Shown one piece after another: positions 1 through 5,649 of a DNA stretch of 6,460 nucleotides. The notes under the pieces are model-generated. The model saw nothing but the letters and a program-made list of their open reading frames with translations, was not told the DNA's origin and made no database searches. The position numbers and the translations under genes were made by a program. Every line of letters begins with the position of its first letter. Position 1 is the first letter of the stretch. The stretch is from an uncultured Candidatus Saccharibacteria bacterium (GTDB lineage: Bacteria; Patescibacteriota; Saccharimonadia; Saccharimonadales; Saccharimonadaceae). Location of the stretch: positions 1 to 6,460 of the forward strand of contig CALHVV010000030.1 of assembly GCA_938036915.1 (NCBI GenBank), written 5' to 3'.

Positions 1-55
1 GAACCTCAATCTACGGTTTTGGAGACCGTTATACTAGCCGTTGTACTATGCCCCT
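1..55 (-). tRNA. tRNA-Trp (anticodon CCA), 3' part cut by the window edge
   Basis: Reading the minus strand from 55 down to 1 gives a canonical tRNA 5' part. It has a 7-nt acceptor strand AGGGGCA, then TA at positions 8-9, and a D stem GTAC/GTAT around an 8-nt loop. The 5-bp anticodon stem ACGGT/ACCGT encloses the loop CTCCAAA, so the anticodon is CCA (Trp). A 4-nt variable region, the T stem TGAGG and the first bases TTC of the T loop follow. The segment lengths add up to exactly the 55 nt available. The rest of the T arm and the acceptor 3' strand lie outside the window. A CCA anticodon fits a code in which TGA remains a stop. It is transcribed divergently from the kinase-like gene. Confidence 0.93.
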
Positions 56-68
56 CTGTACTATCTCC

Positions 69-74
69 AGTATA
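69..74 (-). promoter_or_regulatory. Possible -10 box of the tRNA-Trp promoter
   Basis: On the minus strand TATACT (74 to 69) lies 13 bases before the tRNA 5' end, a normal place for a tRNA -10 box. The hexamer 17 bp further upstream is TTCCGG (97 to 92), a poor -35, so the call rests on the -10 and the context only. Confidence 0.35.
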
Positions 75-164
75 TCAAATCTATAGCCAAACCGGAAGAA
101 CTTTATATGGTAAAGCGAATATTGATTTGGTTTATGCTAAAAATCCCTCGCACCACGCAGAGTC

Positions 165-173
165 TGCTATAAT
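165..173 (+). promoter_or_regulatory. Extended -10 promoter, predicted leaderless
   Basis: TGCTATAAT is a perfect -10 hexamer (168-173) preceded by the TGn extended -10 element. No good -35 lies at the right distance, which an extended -10 can tolerate. Only seven bases separate the hexamer from the ATG at 181, so transcription should begin at or next to the start codon. No SD is present upstream of that ATG. Confidence 0.6.
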
Positions 174-180
174 AAAATAC

Positions 181-843
181 ATGCAACCAACGCCTCCAGT
201 TCGGCCCTTTGCAATACTCATGGTTGGCTTGCCCGGTAGCGGCAAGACATTTTTCGCCGCTCAGTTTGCCAAGGCCTTTGGCTCACCCTTTATTGATATC
301 AACGAGCTCTCGGGCTACTGCCAAGACGATGCAGCAGCGGCAGTGGTAGGGAAGACATTTTTACAAGAGATTGCTAAAACCAAGCAACCCTTTTTATACG
401 AAGGCGATAGCAACACCCGAGCTCGCCGAAGTGAGTTCGTCCGCTGGGCGCGTAGTGAAGGCTATCGGCCAGTAATCATTTGGGTCCAAACGGATGTCGC
501 CACAGCCCGCAGCCGAAGCGTCAAGAATCAGCGACTCTCACGCGAGGCGTTTGATTACTATGTGCGGCGCTTTAGCGAGCCAAACGCGGGCGAACTCTAT
601 TTTGTCATCAGCGGCAAGCACCCGTATTCATCACAGTCTCGTGCCGCCCTTACCTTCTTAAAGCAAATCGGTCAACAGACTGAAGACGAAGCTCTGCTGA
701 GCAAAGCACCAGCCACAACTCCACCAGTAGCAAAGCAGCGCACTCAAGTGCCACCACCAACACCAGCCAGCCACCCAGTGCGTGCTATGTCGAGCGCCCC
801 ACGGCGAGGGCAAATTCGCTCCACGCGCTACATTGTACAATAA
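181..843 (+). CDS. P-loop kinase-like NTPase (AAA_33 / zeta-toxin-like fold) with Pro/Thr-rich tail
   Basis: This is a predicted cytoplasmic NTP-binding protein of 220 aa. A hydrophobic beta strand leads into a Walker A motif, GLPGSGKT, at residues 16-23. FIDIN (37-41) follows, then LYEGDSNTRARR (72-83), where kinases of this superfamily carry the DxTN-like substrate segment. Next come a predicted strand VIIWVQT (98-104) and an Arg-rich lid region (110-130). This order matches small P-loop kinases of the AAA_33 type, and the substrate cannot be read from the sequence. Residues about 176-210 are a low-complexity Pro/Thr/Ala tail ending in a basic, aromatic tip (RSTRYIVQ). The frame is open back to 19, but that would run through tRNA-Trp. 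ATG 181 is chosen because it precedes the conserved fold and sits 7 nt after a TATAAT box. The metallopeptidase gene follows after 37 bp, so the two are probably co-transcribed. The family call is fair; the function is unknown. Confidence 0.82.
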   Translation: MQPTPPVRPFAILMVGLPGSGKTFFAAQFAKAFGSPFIDINELSGYCQDDAAAAVVGKTFLQEIAKTKQPFLYEGDSNTRARRSEFVRWARSEGYRPVIIWVQTDVATARSRSVKNQRLSREAFDYYVRRFSEPNAGELYFVISGKHPYSSQSRAALTFLKQIGQQTEDEALLSKAPATTPPVAKQRTQVPPPTPASHPVRAMSSAPRRGQIRSTRYIVQ

Positions 844-860
844 AATAACATCTTGGTTAA

Positions 861-871
861 AAGGAGGGAGG
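861..871 (+). promoter_or_regulatory. Strong Shine-Dalgarno that fixes the metallopeptidase start
   Basis: AAGGAGGGAGG is a long anti-SD match that ends 9 bases before ATG 881. It supports 881 over the open frame back to 782, which would overlap the end of the upstream gene. No promoter is evident in the 37-bp gap, consistent with an operon. Confidence 0.8.
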
Positions 872-880
872 CTTTTATCT

Positions 881-1579
881 ATGTCTTCTACGCTCCACGA
901 CGATGAATTTGGTGATATCACCATCAAGCGCAGCGCCAAGGTGCGTTCCATCACAATGCGTCTTACGCCAAATGGCCAGCTCTGCGCCAATGCCCCGCGG
1001 CACACACCGCTCTTTCTCATCCGCCATAGCATTGCAACTCATCGCCAAGCACTCCGCCAGCTCCTACACCAGCACGCGGTGCATGGTTATCAAGACGGAG
1101 AGACAATAGGTAAGCACCACTCGATCGCTGTCATCCCCACACAGATGGTCAATCGGCCCACTGTGCGCATCGCAAGCCAAAAGCTGCTCGTCTCTCTCCC
1201 ACCAGAACATACCATAGACGAGCCAGCCGTTCAGTGCGCTATCCGACAAGAAGTTGCGACCATCTTGCGCCGCGAAGCCAAAGCCTACTTGCCACAGCGC
1301 CTCCACGAGCTTGCTACACGCACCAACTCAACCTACCAGCGCATTCGCTTCAGCCATGCGAGCACTCGATGGGGGAGCTGCAGCAGCACAGGTACAATTA
1401 GCCTTAATATTGCGCTCATGAAGCTCCCCGATGAGCTAATTGACTATGTCTTGATCCACGAGCTCTGCCACACCCACCACATGAATCACTCTTCAGCTTT
1501 TTGGGGGCTAGTAGAGCAGTATGATCCTCACTACCGATCACACCGGCAGCGGCTCAAGCGCGAAACACCAATGATATAA
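881..1579 (+). CDS. YgjP/DUF45-family (M48-like) zinc metallopeptidase
   Basis: The protein is 232 aa, a normal length for the YgjP-like (PF01863, DUF45) family of single-domain gluzincin-like metalloproteins. The N-terminal half is a beta-rich region (ITIKRSAKVRSITMRLTP). The family signature TRWGSC falls at about 162-167, followed by NIALMKLP. The zinc site is HELCH at 193-197, with Glu194 the likely catalytic base. The family's third histidine is His203 in MNHSSAFW. All expected metal ligands are present, so it should be active, but no signal peptide or membrane segment is seen, so it probably acts in the cytoplasm. The physiological substrate of this family is poorly defined. E. coli YgjP has been annotated as a pyrophosphatase or hydrolase, which I would not transfer here. 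It follows the P-loop kinase-like gene closely and shares its likely transcript. No T-tract terminator follows. Confidence 0.9.
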   Translation: MSSTLHDDEFGDITIKRSAKVRSITMRLTPNGQLCANAPRHTPLFLIRHSIATHRQALRQLLHQHAVHGYQDGETIGKHHSIAVIPTQMVNRPTVRIASQKLLVSLPPEHTIDEPAVQCAIRQEVATILRREAKAYLPQRLHELATRTNSTYQRIRFSHASTRWGSCSSTGTISLNIALMKLPDELIDYVLIHELCHTHHMNHSSAFWGLVEQYDPHYRSHRQRLKRETPMI

Positions 1580-1604
1580 CATCAGCAAATGTCACACAAA
1601 ACGC

Positions 1605-1634
1605 TTGTGCCTACCGTCATACTCCAGGTATACT
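1605..1634 (+). promoter_or_regulatory. Promoter of the histidine kinase, predicted leaderless
   Basis: TTGTGC (1605-1610), a weak -35, is separated by 18 bp from TATACT (1629-1634), a good -10. The hexamer ends six bases before the GTG at 1641, which places the expected +1 on the start codon. There is no SD between the -10 box and the GTG. Confidence 0.5.
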
Positions 1635-1640
1635 AGAAGC

Positions 1641-3278
1641 GTGTCGCCATACGCTACCAATAGCCAAACTAGTACTGTCGTGCGAGTCAGCAGCGTTGTC
1701 TTTCCACTCTTGCTTTTTGCGTACAGCAAACTTCTCGGTCTTGATGCAATGCAGCGCATTCCTGGGGCAGGTGAATGGTCTTTTTATGCGGCGGCCAGCG
1801 CTTGGCTTGCCCTTGGTCTCTATACCTGTTTCCGTCCGTCGCAGACGAATAAGCAGCGAGCGTGGCAGCTCGTCTTGTATCATGGTCTCGCTGCGAGCTA
1901 TCTGCTCAGTATCTCTGGCGTAGCAGTGCCGTTCACCTGTGCGTGGTCGTTGTTTATGTTAGCGGCGTTTGCTTATGCTGGCTTCTCTGGGTGGCTGCTC
2001 AGTGCACTCGTGCTTTTTATTACAGCAGCACTTGATGCATTTTGGCTGACGCCACAAAGTATTGTTGATATTACCACAACAACGTTGATGGCCTTTATGC
2101 TTGGTGTGGTCATTGTTGCCCTTGCATATCGTCACAATCTCTACCGCTCGGCACTGCATACCAGTCGCGAGGCAATGACCTTGCAGCACGATCGACTTCT
2201 GACGATTATCAACAATCTCGCGACCGCTATTATTGCAACCGACCAGCAGGGCATTATCCAACTCTACAACGCTGCAACACTCGATTTGCTTGATACCAAC
2301 ACAAGCCCACATAGCAAGCTAATCGATACCATCCTTCCACTGCGCGATAGCACCAAGCAACCAGTCTATCTGACTCAGCTGCTTCACGCTGCAACCGTTA
2401 CGCAAACACGCGATGATGTGTGGATGGAAGTATCGGGCGAGATGCTCCGTCTTAGTATCATATTTTCTCCAATACGCGCGATCAATACAATGAGTGATTC
2501 AAGCGATGGCTACGTCCTCATCCTGCGCGACATTACGAAGGAGAAGTCGCTTGAGGAGGAGCGCGATGAGTTTATTAGTGTGGTAAGCCATGAGCTTCGC
2601 ACTCCTTTGACTGCAGCCGAGGGGGCACTCAGCAATATCCAGCTCATGCTCCACCGGCGCGATATGCCGCAGCACACGCTCAAAGACCACCTTGATGCAG
2701 CCCACGAGCAAGTTGTATTCTTAGCAAAGATGGTTAATGACCTCAGTACTCTTGCACAGGCCGAGCGTGGTGCTGCCGACATGCCAGAGCTACTTAATGT
2801 CCGTGCGCTCATGGATGATCTCTACTATCAGTATCGTTCCCAGGCTGCCAAAAAGCAGCTCGCTCTCACACTCGAGACATCGCCGCGGCTGGGTCATGTC
2901 GTCGCAAGCTCATTATATGTACGCGAGCTTATCCAAAATCTCCTCTCTAATGCCCTCAAATACACCAAAGAAGGAGAGGTCCACCTCAGTGCGCGCAAGA
3001 AGGGTAATCGCATTATCATCGCTGTGCGCGACACTGGTATTGGTATTAGCAAGAGCGACCAAGCGCACATCCTCGAGCGCTTCTGGCGCAGCGAAGACTA
3101 CCGCACGCGCGAGACTGGCGGCACTGGCCTTGGCCTCTACATTGCAGCCAAGCTGGCTCGCAAGCTCGGTACGCGCATCGAGTTTACCAGCCAGCTTAAT
3201 CATGGCTCGACCTTCTTCTTTGCACTACCCGCAGCAGCCCAGCAAGCAGCACTGCGTGAGAAGCATAAGAAATCTTAG
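1641..3278 (+). CDS. Membrane-bound sensor histidine kinase (multi-TM, PAS, HisKA, HATPase_c)
   Basis: This is a 545-aa two-component sensor. The N-terminal ~165 residues form about six hydrophobic segments (about 19-35, 46-64, 75-93, 99-117, 118-136, 141-164) with only short loops. Sensing is therefore likely within the membrane or by an unassigned intramembrane domain. A PAS-like domain follows (about 185-300; INNLATAIIATDQQG). The HisKA H-box, FISVVSHELRTPLT, has phospho-acceptor His317. The catalytic domain has the N-box QNLLSNALKY (432-441), G1 DTGIGIS (464-470), the F-box ERFWRSED, and G2 GGTGLGL (493-499). All motifs are intact, so ATP binding and autophosphorylation are expected. No response regulator gene is adjacent; the neighbours are a metallopeptidase and secE, making this an orphan kinase here. 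I chose GTG 1641 because the hydrophobic region starts soon after it and a TATACT box ends 6 nt upstream. A TTG at 1605 is in frame but would overlap the -35. Confidence 0.93.
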   Translation: MSPYATNSQTSTVVRVSSVVFPLLLFAYSKLLGLDAMQRIPGAGEWSFYAAASAWLALGLYTCFRPSQTNKQRAWQLVLYHGLAASYLLSISGVAVPFTCAWSLFMLAAFAYAGFSGWLLSALVLFITAALDAFWLTPQSIVDITTTTLMAFMLGVVIVALAYRHNLYRSALHTSREAMTLQHDRLLTIINNLATAIIATDQQGIIQLYNAATLDLLDTNTSPHSKLIDTILPLRDSTKQPVYLTQLLHAATVTQTRDDVWMEVSGEMLRLSIIFSPIRAINTMSDSSDGYVLILRDITKEKSLEEERDEFISVVSHELRTPLTAAEGALSNIQLMLHRRDMPQHTLKDHLDAAHEQVVFLAKMVNDLSTLAQAERGAADMPELLNVRALMDDLYYQYRSQAAKKQLALTLETSPRLGHVVASSLYVRELIQNLLSNALKYTKEGEVHLSARKKGNRIIIAVRDTGIGISKSDQAHILERFWRSEDYRTRETGGTGLGLYIAAKLARKLGTRIEFTSQLNHGSTFFFALPAAAQQAALREKHKKS

Positions 3279-3407
3279 CCGCATTTTCTGGATGAGTTTG
3301 GCTGATACACTTCGTTTTGCCACTAGTTACCTCTCGCTGAGCCACATAACAGTGATGGCACTTGTAAGTGCTAACGGAGAAAAAGAGTAGATTGGAGCTT
3401 TCATCTC

Positions 3408-3437
3408 TTGACAACCCTCACTGCAGCGCGCTACACT
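3408..3437 (+). promoter_or_regulatory. Main promoter of secE-nusG
   Basis: A perfect -35 TTGACA (3408-3413) is followed by an 18-bp spacer and -10 TACACT (3432-3437, 5 of 6 to consensus). The expected transcription start is about 3444, giving a leader of about 43 nt that contains a hairpin and the secE SD. Confidence 0.7.
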
Positions 3438-3442
3438 AGAGC

Positions 3443-3470
3443 TTGACAGCCTGCAAAGACAGGCTATTAA
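3443..3470 (+). promoter_or_regulatory. Possible second secE promoter
   Basis: A second perfect TTGACA (3443-3448) lies 35 bp downstream of the first. With 16 bp spacing it faces TATTAA (3465-3470), 4 of 6 to the -10 consensus. Transcription from it would start near 3477, inside the secE SD, so it may be a coincidence or a minor promoter. Confidence 0.25.
3448..3465 (+). other. Hairpin in the secE 5' leader
   Basis: AGCCTG (3448-3453) and CAGGCT (3460-3465) form a perfect 6-bp stem over the loop CAAAGA. It sits at the predicted 5' end of the mRNA and about 9 nt before the SD GGGGAG (3475-3480). It could protect the 5' end or modulate translation; no T run follows, so it is not an intrinsic terminator. 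Confidence 0.5.
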
Positions 3471-3486
3471 ATTTGGGGAGTATGCT

Positions 3487-3846
3487 GTGGCGAAACCAAG
3501 CAAAAAATCATCAACCAACCGCGTGACGCGCATCACAGCGCAAGACACCACGCCCACCAAGACCAAAACATCAAAAGAAAAGACAACCTCTGCGGCACCA
3601 GCCAAAACCGAGGCAAAAAAATCAAAAACAACCAAGCCAAAGCGTCAGCGCCGTGGCCCATTCTCGGCGATTCGCAATTACTTTGCTGGAGCCTGGTATG
3701 AGCTCCGTATGGTGCGCTGGCCCGATCGCGCAACAACATGGAAAATGTCTGGTGCACTACTTGGCTTTATTGCAGTGTTTAGTGCAACGCTTTTGCTGCT
3801 CGATGCTGCATTTAAATATCTATTTCAAATTATCCTGGGGAGGTAG
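3487..3846 (+). CDS. secE: Preprotein translocase subunit SecE
   Basis: SecE is the small clamp subunit of the SecYEG translocon in the inner membrane. The protein is 119 aa. Residues 1-58 are a disordered Lys/Thr/Ala-rich extension, longer than in many single-TM SecE proteins. The conserved amphipathic segment follows (YELRMVRWPDRATTW, 71-85, matching the family's E-V-WP pattern), then one transmembrane helix (about 89-114). The start is GTG 3487, preceded at 6 nt spacing by SD GGGGAG (3475-3480). An ATG at 3482 is out of frame. nusG directly follows, the classical secE-nusG order. The last codons of secE contain the nusG SD (GGGGAGG, 3837-3843), so the two genes are translationally close. 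Identification rests on the WP motif, the topology and the nusG linkage. Confidence 0.94.
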   Translation: MAKPSKKSSTNRVTRITAQDTTPTKTKTSKEKTTSAAPAKTEAKKSKTTKPKRQRRGPFSAIRNYFAGAWYELRMVRWPDRATTWKMSGALLGFIAVFSATLLLLDAAFKYLFQIILGR

Positions 3847-3849
3847 ACA

Positions 3850-4395
3850 ATGACAAAAAAACGCTACGACAGCACACGGCAATGGTATGCTATCCACACC
3901 TACAGCGGTTACGAAGAGAAGGTAGCTGACAGCATCCGTCAGCGCATCCAGGCCGTGGATATGGCCGACAAGATCTTCGATGCAATCGTCCCTAAGGAGA
4001 AGCAGATCCAGATCAAAAATGGCAAGCGCAAAGTCGTCGAGGTTAAGATCTTCCAAGGCTATGTCTTGGTCGAGATGAAACTCACCGACGAGACATGGTA
4101 CATTGTACGCAATACGCCTGGTGTCACAGGCTTTGTGGGGAGCGGCACCGAGCCAACCCCTGTAAGCGAGGCTGAGATTAAGAAGATCAAGAAACGCATG
4201 GGCGTAGAGGACCCCAAGCATCAGATTGACTTTAGCGAAGGGGAAGTGGTCAGTATCATTGATGGGCCATTCAAAGACTTTGATGGCACCGTGAGTGAGA
4301 TCGACACCACCAAGGGCAAGCTCAAGGTGATGGTGAGTATGTTTGGCCGCGACACGCCAGTTGAGCTTGATGCGCTGCAGGTCAAGAAGGTGTAA
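3850..4395 (+). CDS. nusG: Transcription termination/antitermination factor NusG
   Basis: NusG binds RNA polymerase through its NGN domain and affects pausing, Rho action and transcription-translation coupling in the cytoplasm. The 181-aa length is standard. The NGN domain covers about 10-118, with RQWYAIHTYSGYEEKVA (10-26), FQGYVLVEM (68-76) and NTPGVTGFVGS (88-98). The C-terminal KOW domain is at about 128-178, with EGEVVSIIDGPFKDFDGTV (130-148). No insertion domain is seen. ATG 3850 lies 3 bp after the secE stop and 6 nt after the SD GGGGAGG, so the two are one operon. No terminator is seen between nusG and the rplK promoter, so read-through into rplK is possible. Confidence 0.98.
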   Translation: MTKKRYDSTRQWYAIHTYSGYEEKVADSIRQRIQAVDMADKIFDAIVPKEKQIQIKNGKRKVVEVKIFQGYVLVEMKLTDETWYIVRNTPGVTGFVGSGTEPTPVSEAEIKKIKKRMGVEDPKHQIDFSEGEVVSIIDGPFKDFDGTVSEIDTTKGKLKVMVSMFGRDTPVELDALQVKKV

Positions 4396-4409
4396 GCCTC
4401 GCACGCAGT

Positions 4410-4438
4410 TTGCATTTGTATAGGCGATCCACTATAAT
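4410..4438 (+). promoter_or_regulatory. rplK promoter
   Basis: A perfect -10 TATAAT (4433-4438) lies 17 bp after a weak -35, TTGCAT (4410-4415). Transcription would begin around 4445, leaving a leader of about 44 nt. It lies in the 93-bp nusG-rplK gap, so rplK has its own promoter as well as possible read-through from secE-nusG. Confidence 0.65.
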
Positions 4439-4451
4439 AGCAACGTTACGC

Positions 4452-4475
4452 ACTCAATACCAGTAGTAATTGAGT
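4452..4475 (+). other. Hairpin in the rplK leader abutting the SD
   Basis: ACTCAAT (4452-4458) and ATTGAGT (4469-4475) make a perfect 7-bp stem with a 10-base loop, ACCAGTAGTA. The stem ends immediately before the SD AAAAGGA (4476-4482), 6 nt from ATG 4489. The placement suits translational control, for example by a ribosomal protein. Which protein, if any, binds is not shown by the sequence. Confidence 0.5.
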
Positions 4476-4488
4476 AAAAGGAAATATA

Positions 4489-4914
4489 ATGGCAAAAAAA
4501 GTTATCGGCAACCTGAAGCTTCGTATTCCAGCTGGCCGTGCCACCGCCGGACCACCCGTTGGTAGCACACTTGGTCAGTGGGGCTTGAATATGATGGACT
4601 TCATCAACCCATTCAACGACGCCACCAAGGCAGATATGGGTAAGGATGTTATCGTCCATATCCAAGTGTTTGAGGACCGCACCTTTGCATGGCGCAGCCT
4701 CGGCCAGCCCGTTGATGATATGATCCGTGCTGCGATCGGCATCAAGAAGGGCAGTAGCAAGCCACACAGCGACAAGGTTGGGACGATCACCCGAGCGCAG
4801 CTTGAGGAGATCGCTCAAGCAAAAATGGAGCAACTCAACGCCATCAGTCTCGAAGGAGCTATCAAGACGGTGGCGGGCACTGCTCGCAGCATGGGCGTGG
4901 AAGTTACTGACTAA
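4489..4914 (+). CDS. rplK: Large-subunit ribosomal protein L11
   Basis: L11 binds the GTPase-associated centre of 23S rRNA and takes part in factor binding. The 141 aa match the usual length. The N-terminal domain starts MAKKVIGNLKLRIPAG and carries PPVGSTLGQWG (22-32). The C-terminal rRNA-binding domain has KVGTITRAQLEEIAQAKM (96-113) and the hallmark GTARSMG (130-136). The start ATG 4489 has SD AAAAGGA at 6 nt spacing. Several usually conserved sites differ: the family's GPALGQ is GSTLGQ (Ser26), the next residue is Trp31, and the interdomain TPP linker reads LGQPV (71-75), with one proline missing. rplA normally follows rplK, but here a strong terminator closes the unit and an unrelated gene comes next. 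Confidence 0.97.
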   Translation: MAKKVIGNLKLRIPAGRATAGPPVGSTLGQWGLNMMDFINPFNDATKADMGKDVIVHIQVFEDRTFAWRSLGQPVDDMIRAAIGIKKGSSKPHSDKVGTITRAQLEEIAQAKMEQLNAISLEGAIKTVAGTARSMGVEVTD

Positions 4915-4931
4915 CCCGCCCGGCGCACATC

Positions 4932-4960
4932 AAAATACCTCTGCATACAGAGGTATTTTT
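4932..4960 (+). terminator. Strong intrinsic terminator after rplK
   Basis: AAAATACCTCTG (4932-4943) pairs perfectly with CAGAGGTATTTT (4948-4959), a 12-bp stem over the loop CATA. The 3' arm and the next base give five T in a row. The A run on the 5' side means it could also work on the opposite strand. It starts 17 bp after the rplK stop and ends 8 bp before the next promoter's -35. Confidence 0.92.
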
Positions 4961-4968
4961 GGTATAAA

Positions 4969-4998
4969 TTGACATATTTTGCAATAGTAGTTTACAAT
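4969..4998 (+). promoter_or_regulatory. Strong promoter, predicted leaderless
   Basis: A perfect -35 TTGACA (4969-4974), an 18-bp spacer and -10 TACAAT (4993-4998, 5 of 6). The -10 ends six bases before ATG 5005, so the expected +1 coincides with the start codon. No SD is present. It begins just after the rplK terminator, giving the downstream gene its own transcription unit. Confidence 0.75.
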
Positions 4999-5004
4999 AA
5001 CAGT

Positions 5005-5544
5005 ATGCGTAAACTCCTTCTCGACAAAATCTCTATACCAATCCTTATTCTTGGCGTGTTCGTCGTTGCTGCGATTGGCTGGTGGCTGTATGAGGGGACG
5101 ATTGGTAGCTTCACAACGACGATCTTCTATGGGCGCTTTGATCACGATGCAATTCGCCATATGGATGTGAGCTATCAGTCGGGGTATGCCATAGACGGCT
5201 GGGATGGCAATAATGGTATGGTTATTGGCACTATCACCGACAAAGCGACGCGTGATCGCTTGCTGACTATCCAGCCCTTTACTGATTGCCCGCACGGTTG
5301 CTTGGGGTGGTACCATTACGGAGACAACCTTCCTCACCATGAGTCGGTATTTCGAGATACCGCTATCCTTGGTAATCATACTATTCCACCAAAGAAGTTT
5401 AGTGATCAAGCTCGAGCAGCCATCAGCAGTGACAACCGCTGCGTGGCACGCTATTCGTCGAATCATCGCACCAACGATGTATTTTGTTTTTCACCAAGCA
5501 GCGGGGCGTTTGTCTATGAGTTTGCTGAAATGAGTGGAATGTAG
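5005..5544 (+). CDS. Unknown exported protein with N-terminal membrane anchor and four cysteines
   Basis: I do not recognise a family for this 179-aa protein. A short basic start (MRKLLLDK) is followed by one strong hydrophobic helix (about 10-28) and no obvious cleavage or lipobox site. The ~150-residue remainder is thus likely outside the cytoplasm, tethered by a signal anchor. The exported part is rich in aromatic, Gly, His and Asp residues. It contains exactly four Cys (95, 99, 146, 161); the first two form DCPHGC and could pair as disulfides. Start ATG 5005 is preferred over an in-frame start at 4969, because 4969 is the -35 box of the gene's own promoter. The upstream neighbour ends in a terminator. 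A membrane protein gene follows after 105 bp; co-transcription is possible because no terminator is seen between them. Confidence 0.75.
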   Translation: MRKLLLDKISIPILILGVFVVAAIGWWLYEGTIGSFTTTIFYGRFDHDAIRHMDVSYQSGYAIDGWDGNNGMVIGTITDKATRDRLLTIQPFTDCPHGCLGWYHYGDNLPHHESVFRDTAILGNHTIPPKKFSDQARAAISSDNRCVARYSSNHRTNDVFCFSPSSGAFVYEFAEMSGM

Positions 5545-5649
5545 ATTAGATAGTATGCTGGCGTCAGTAAGAACGAGAGAAATACTGCGATATCTAAGGA
5601 TATAACCGCCTTCAAATTAAGAAGCTATTATAACACAAGAGGAACGATC

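Larger units (their letters stand above)
3279..3486 (+). other. Intergenic region between the histidine kinase and secE
   Basis: This is 208 bp without a supported gene. The first ~120 bp show no T-tract terminator for the kinase. A short dyad GCACTT/AAGTGC (3358-3371) has only a 2-base centre and no T run. The last ~80 bp hold the secE promoter(s), a leader hairpin and the SD, listed separately. A 32-codon frame (3292-3390) lacks an SD and is not called. Confidence 0.6.

Noticed and set aside
19..180. N-terminal extension of the kinase-like gene from a TTG at 19
   Set aside because: It would be translated through the tRNA-Trp gene and its promoter region. The residues lack family features, and a good extended -10 lies just before ATG 181.
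1595..1609. CACAA/TTGTG hairpin after the metallopeptidase gene
   Set aside because: It has only 5 bp, no T tract, and overlaps the kinase -35 region, so it is not a convincing terminator.
2737..3390. 217-codon plus-strand frame overlapping the histidine kinase
   Set aside because: It overlaps HATPase-coding sequence with conserved motifs in the other frame. Its Ser/Arg-rich translation resembles a shadow frame.
3292..3390. 32-codon frame in the kinase-secE gap
   Set aside because: It has no SD or nearby promoter, and is merely the tail of a shadow frame. A leaderless start is also unsupported, since no -10 box precedes it.
3820..4404. 194-codon minus-strand frame opposite nusG
   Set aside because: It is antisense to a clear nusG gene and its translation has no recognisable domain.
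5590..5603. ATATC/GATAT dyad upstream of the membrane protein gene
   Set aside because: It has only 5 AT-rich base pairs and is likely chance; no operator can be inferred from one copy.
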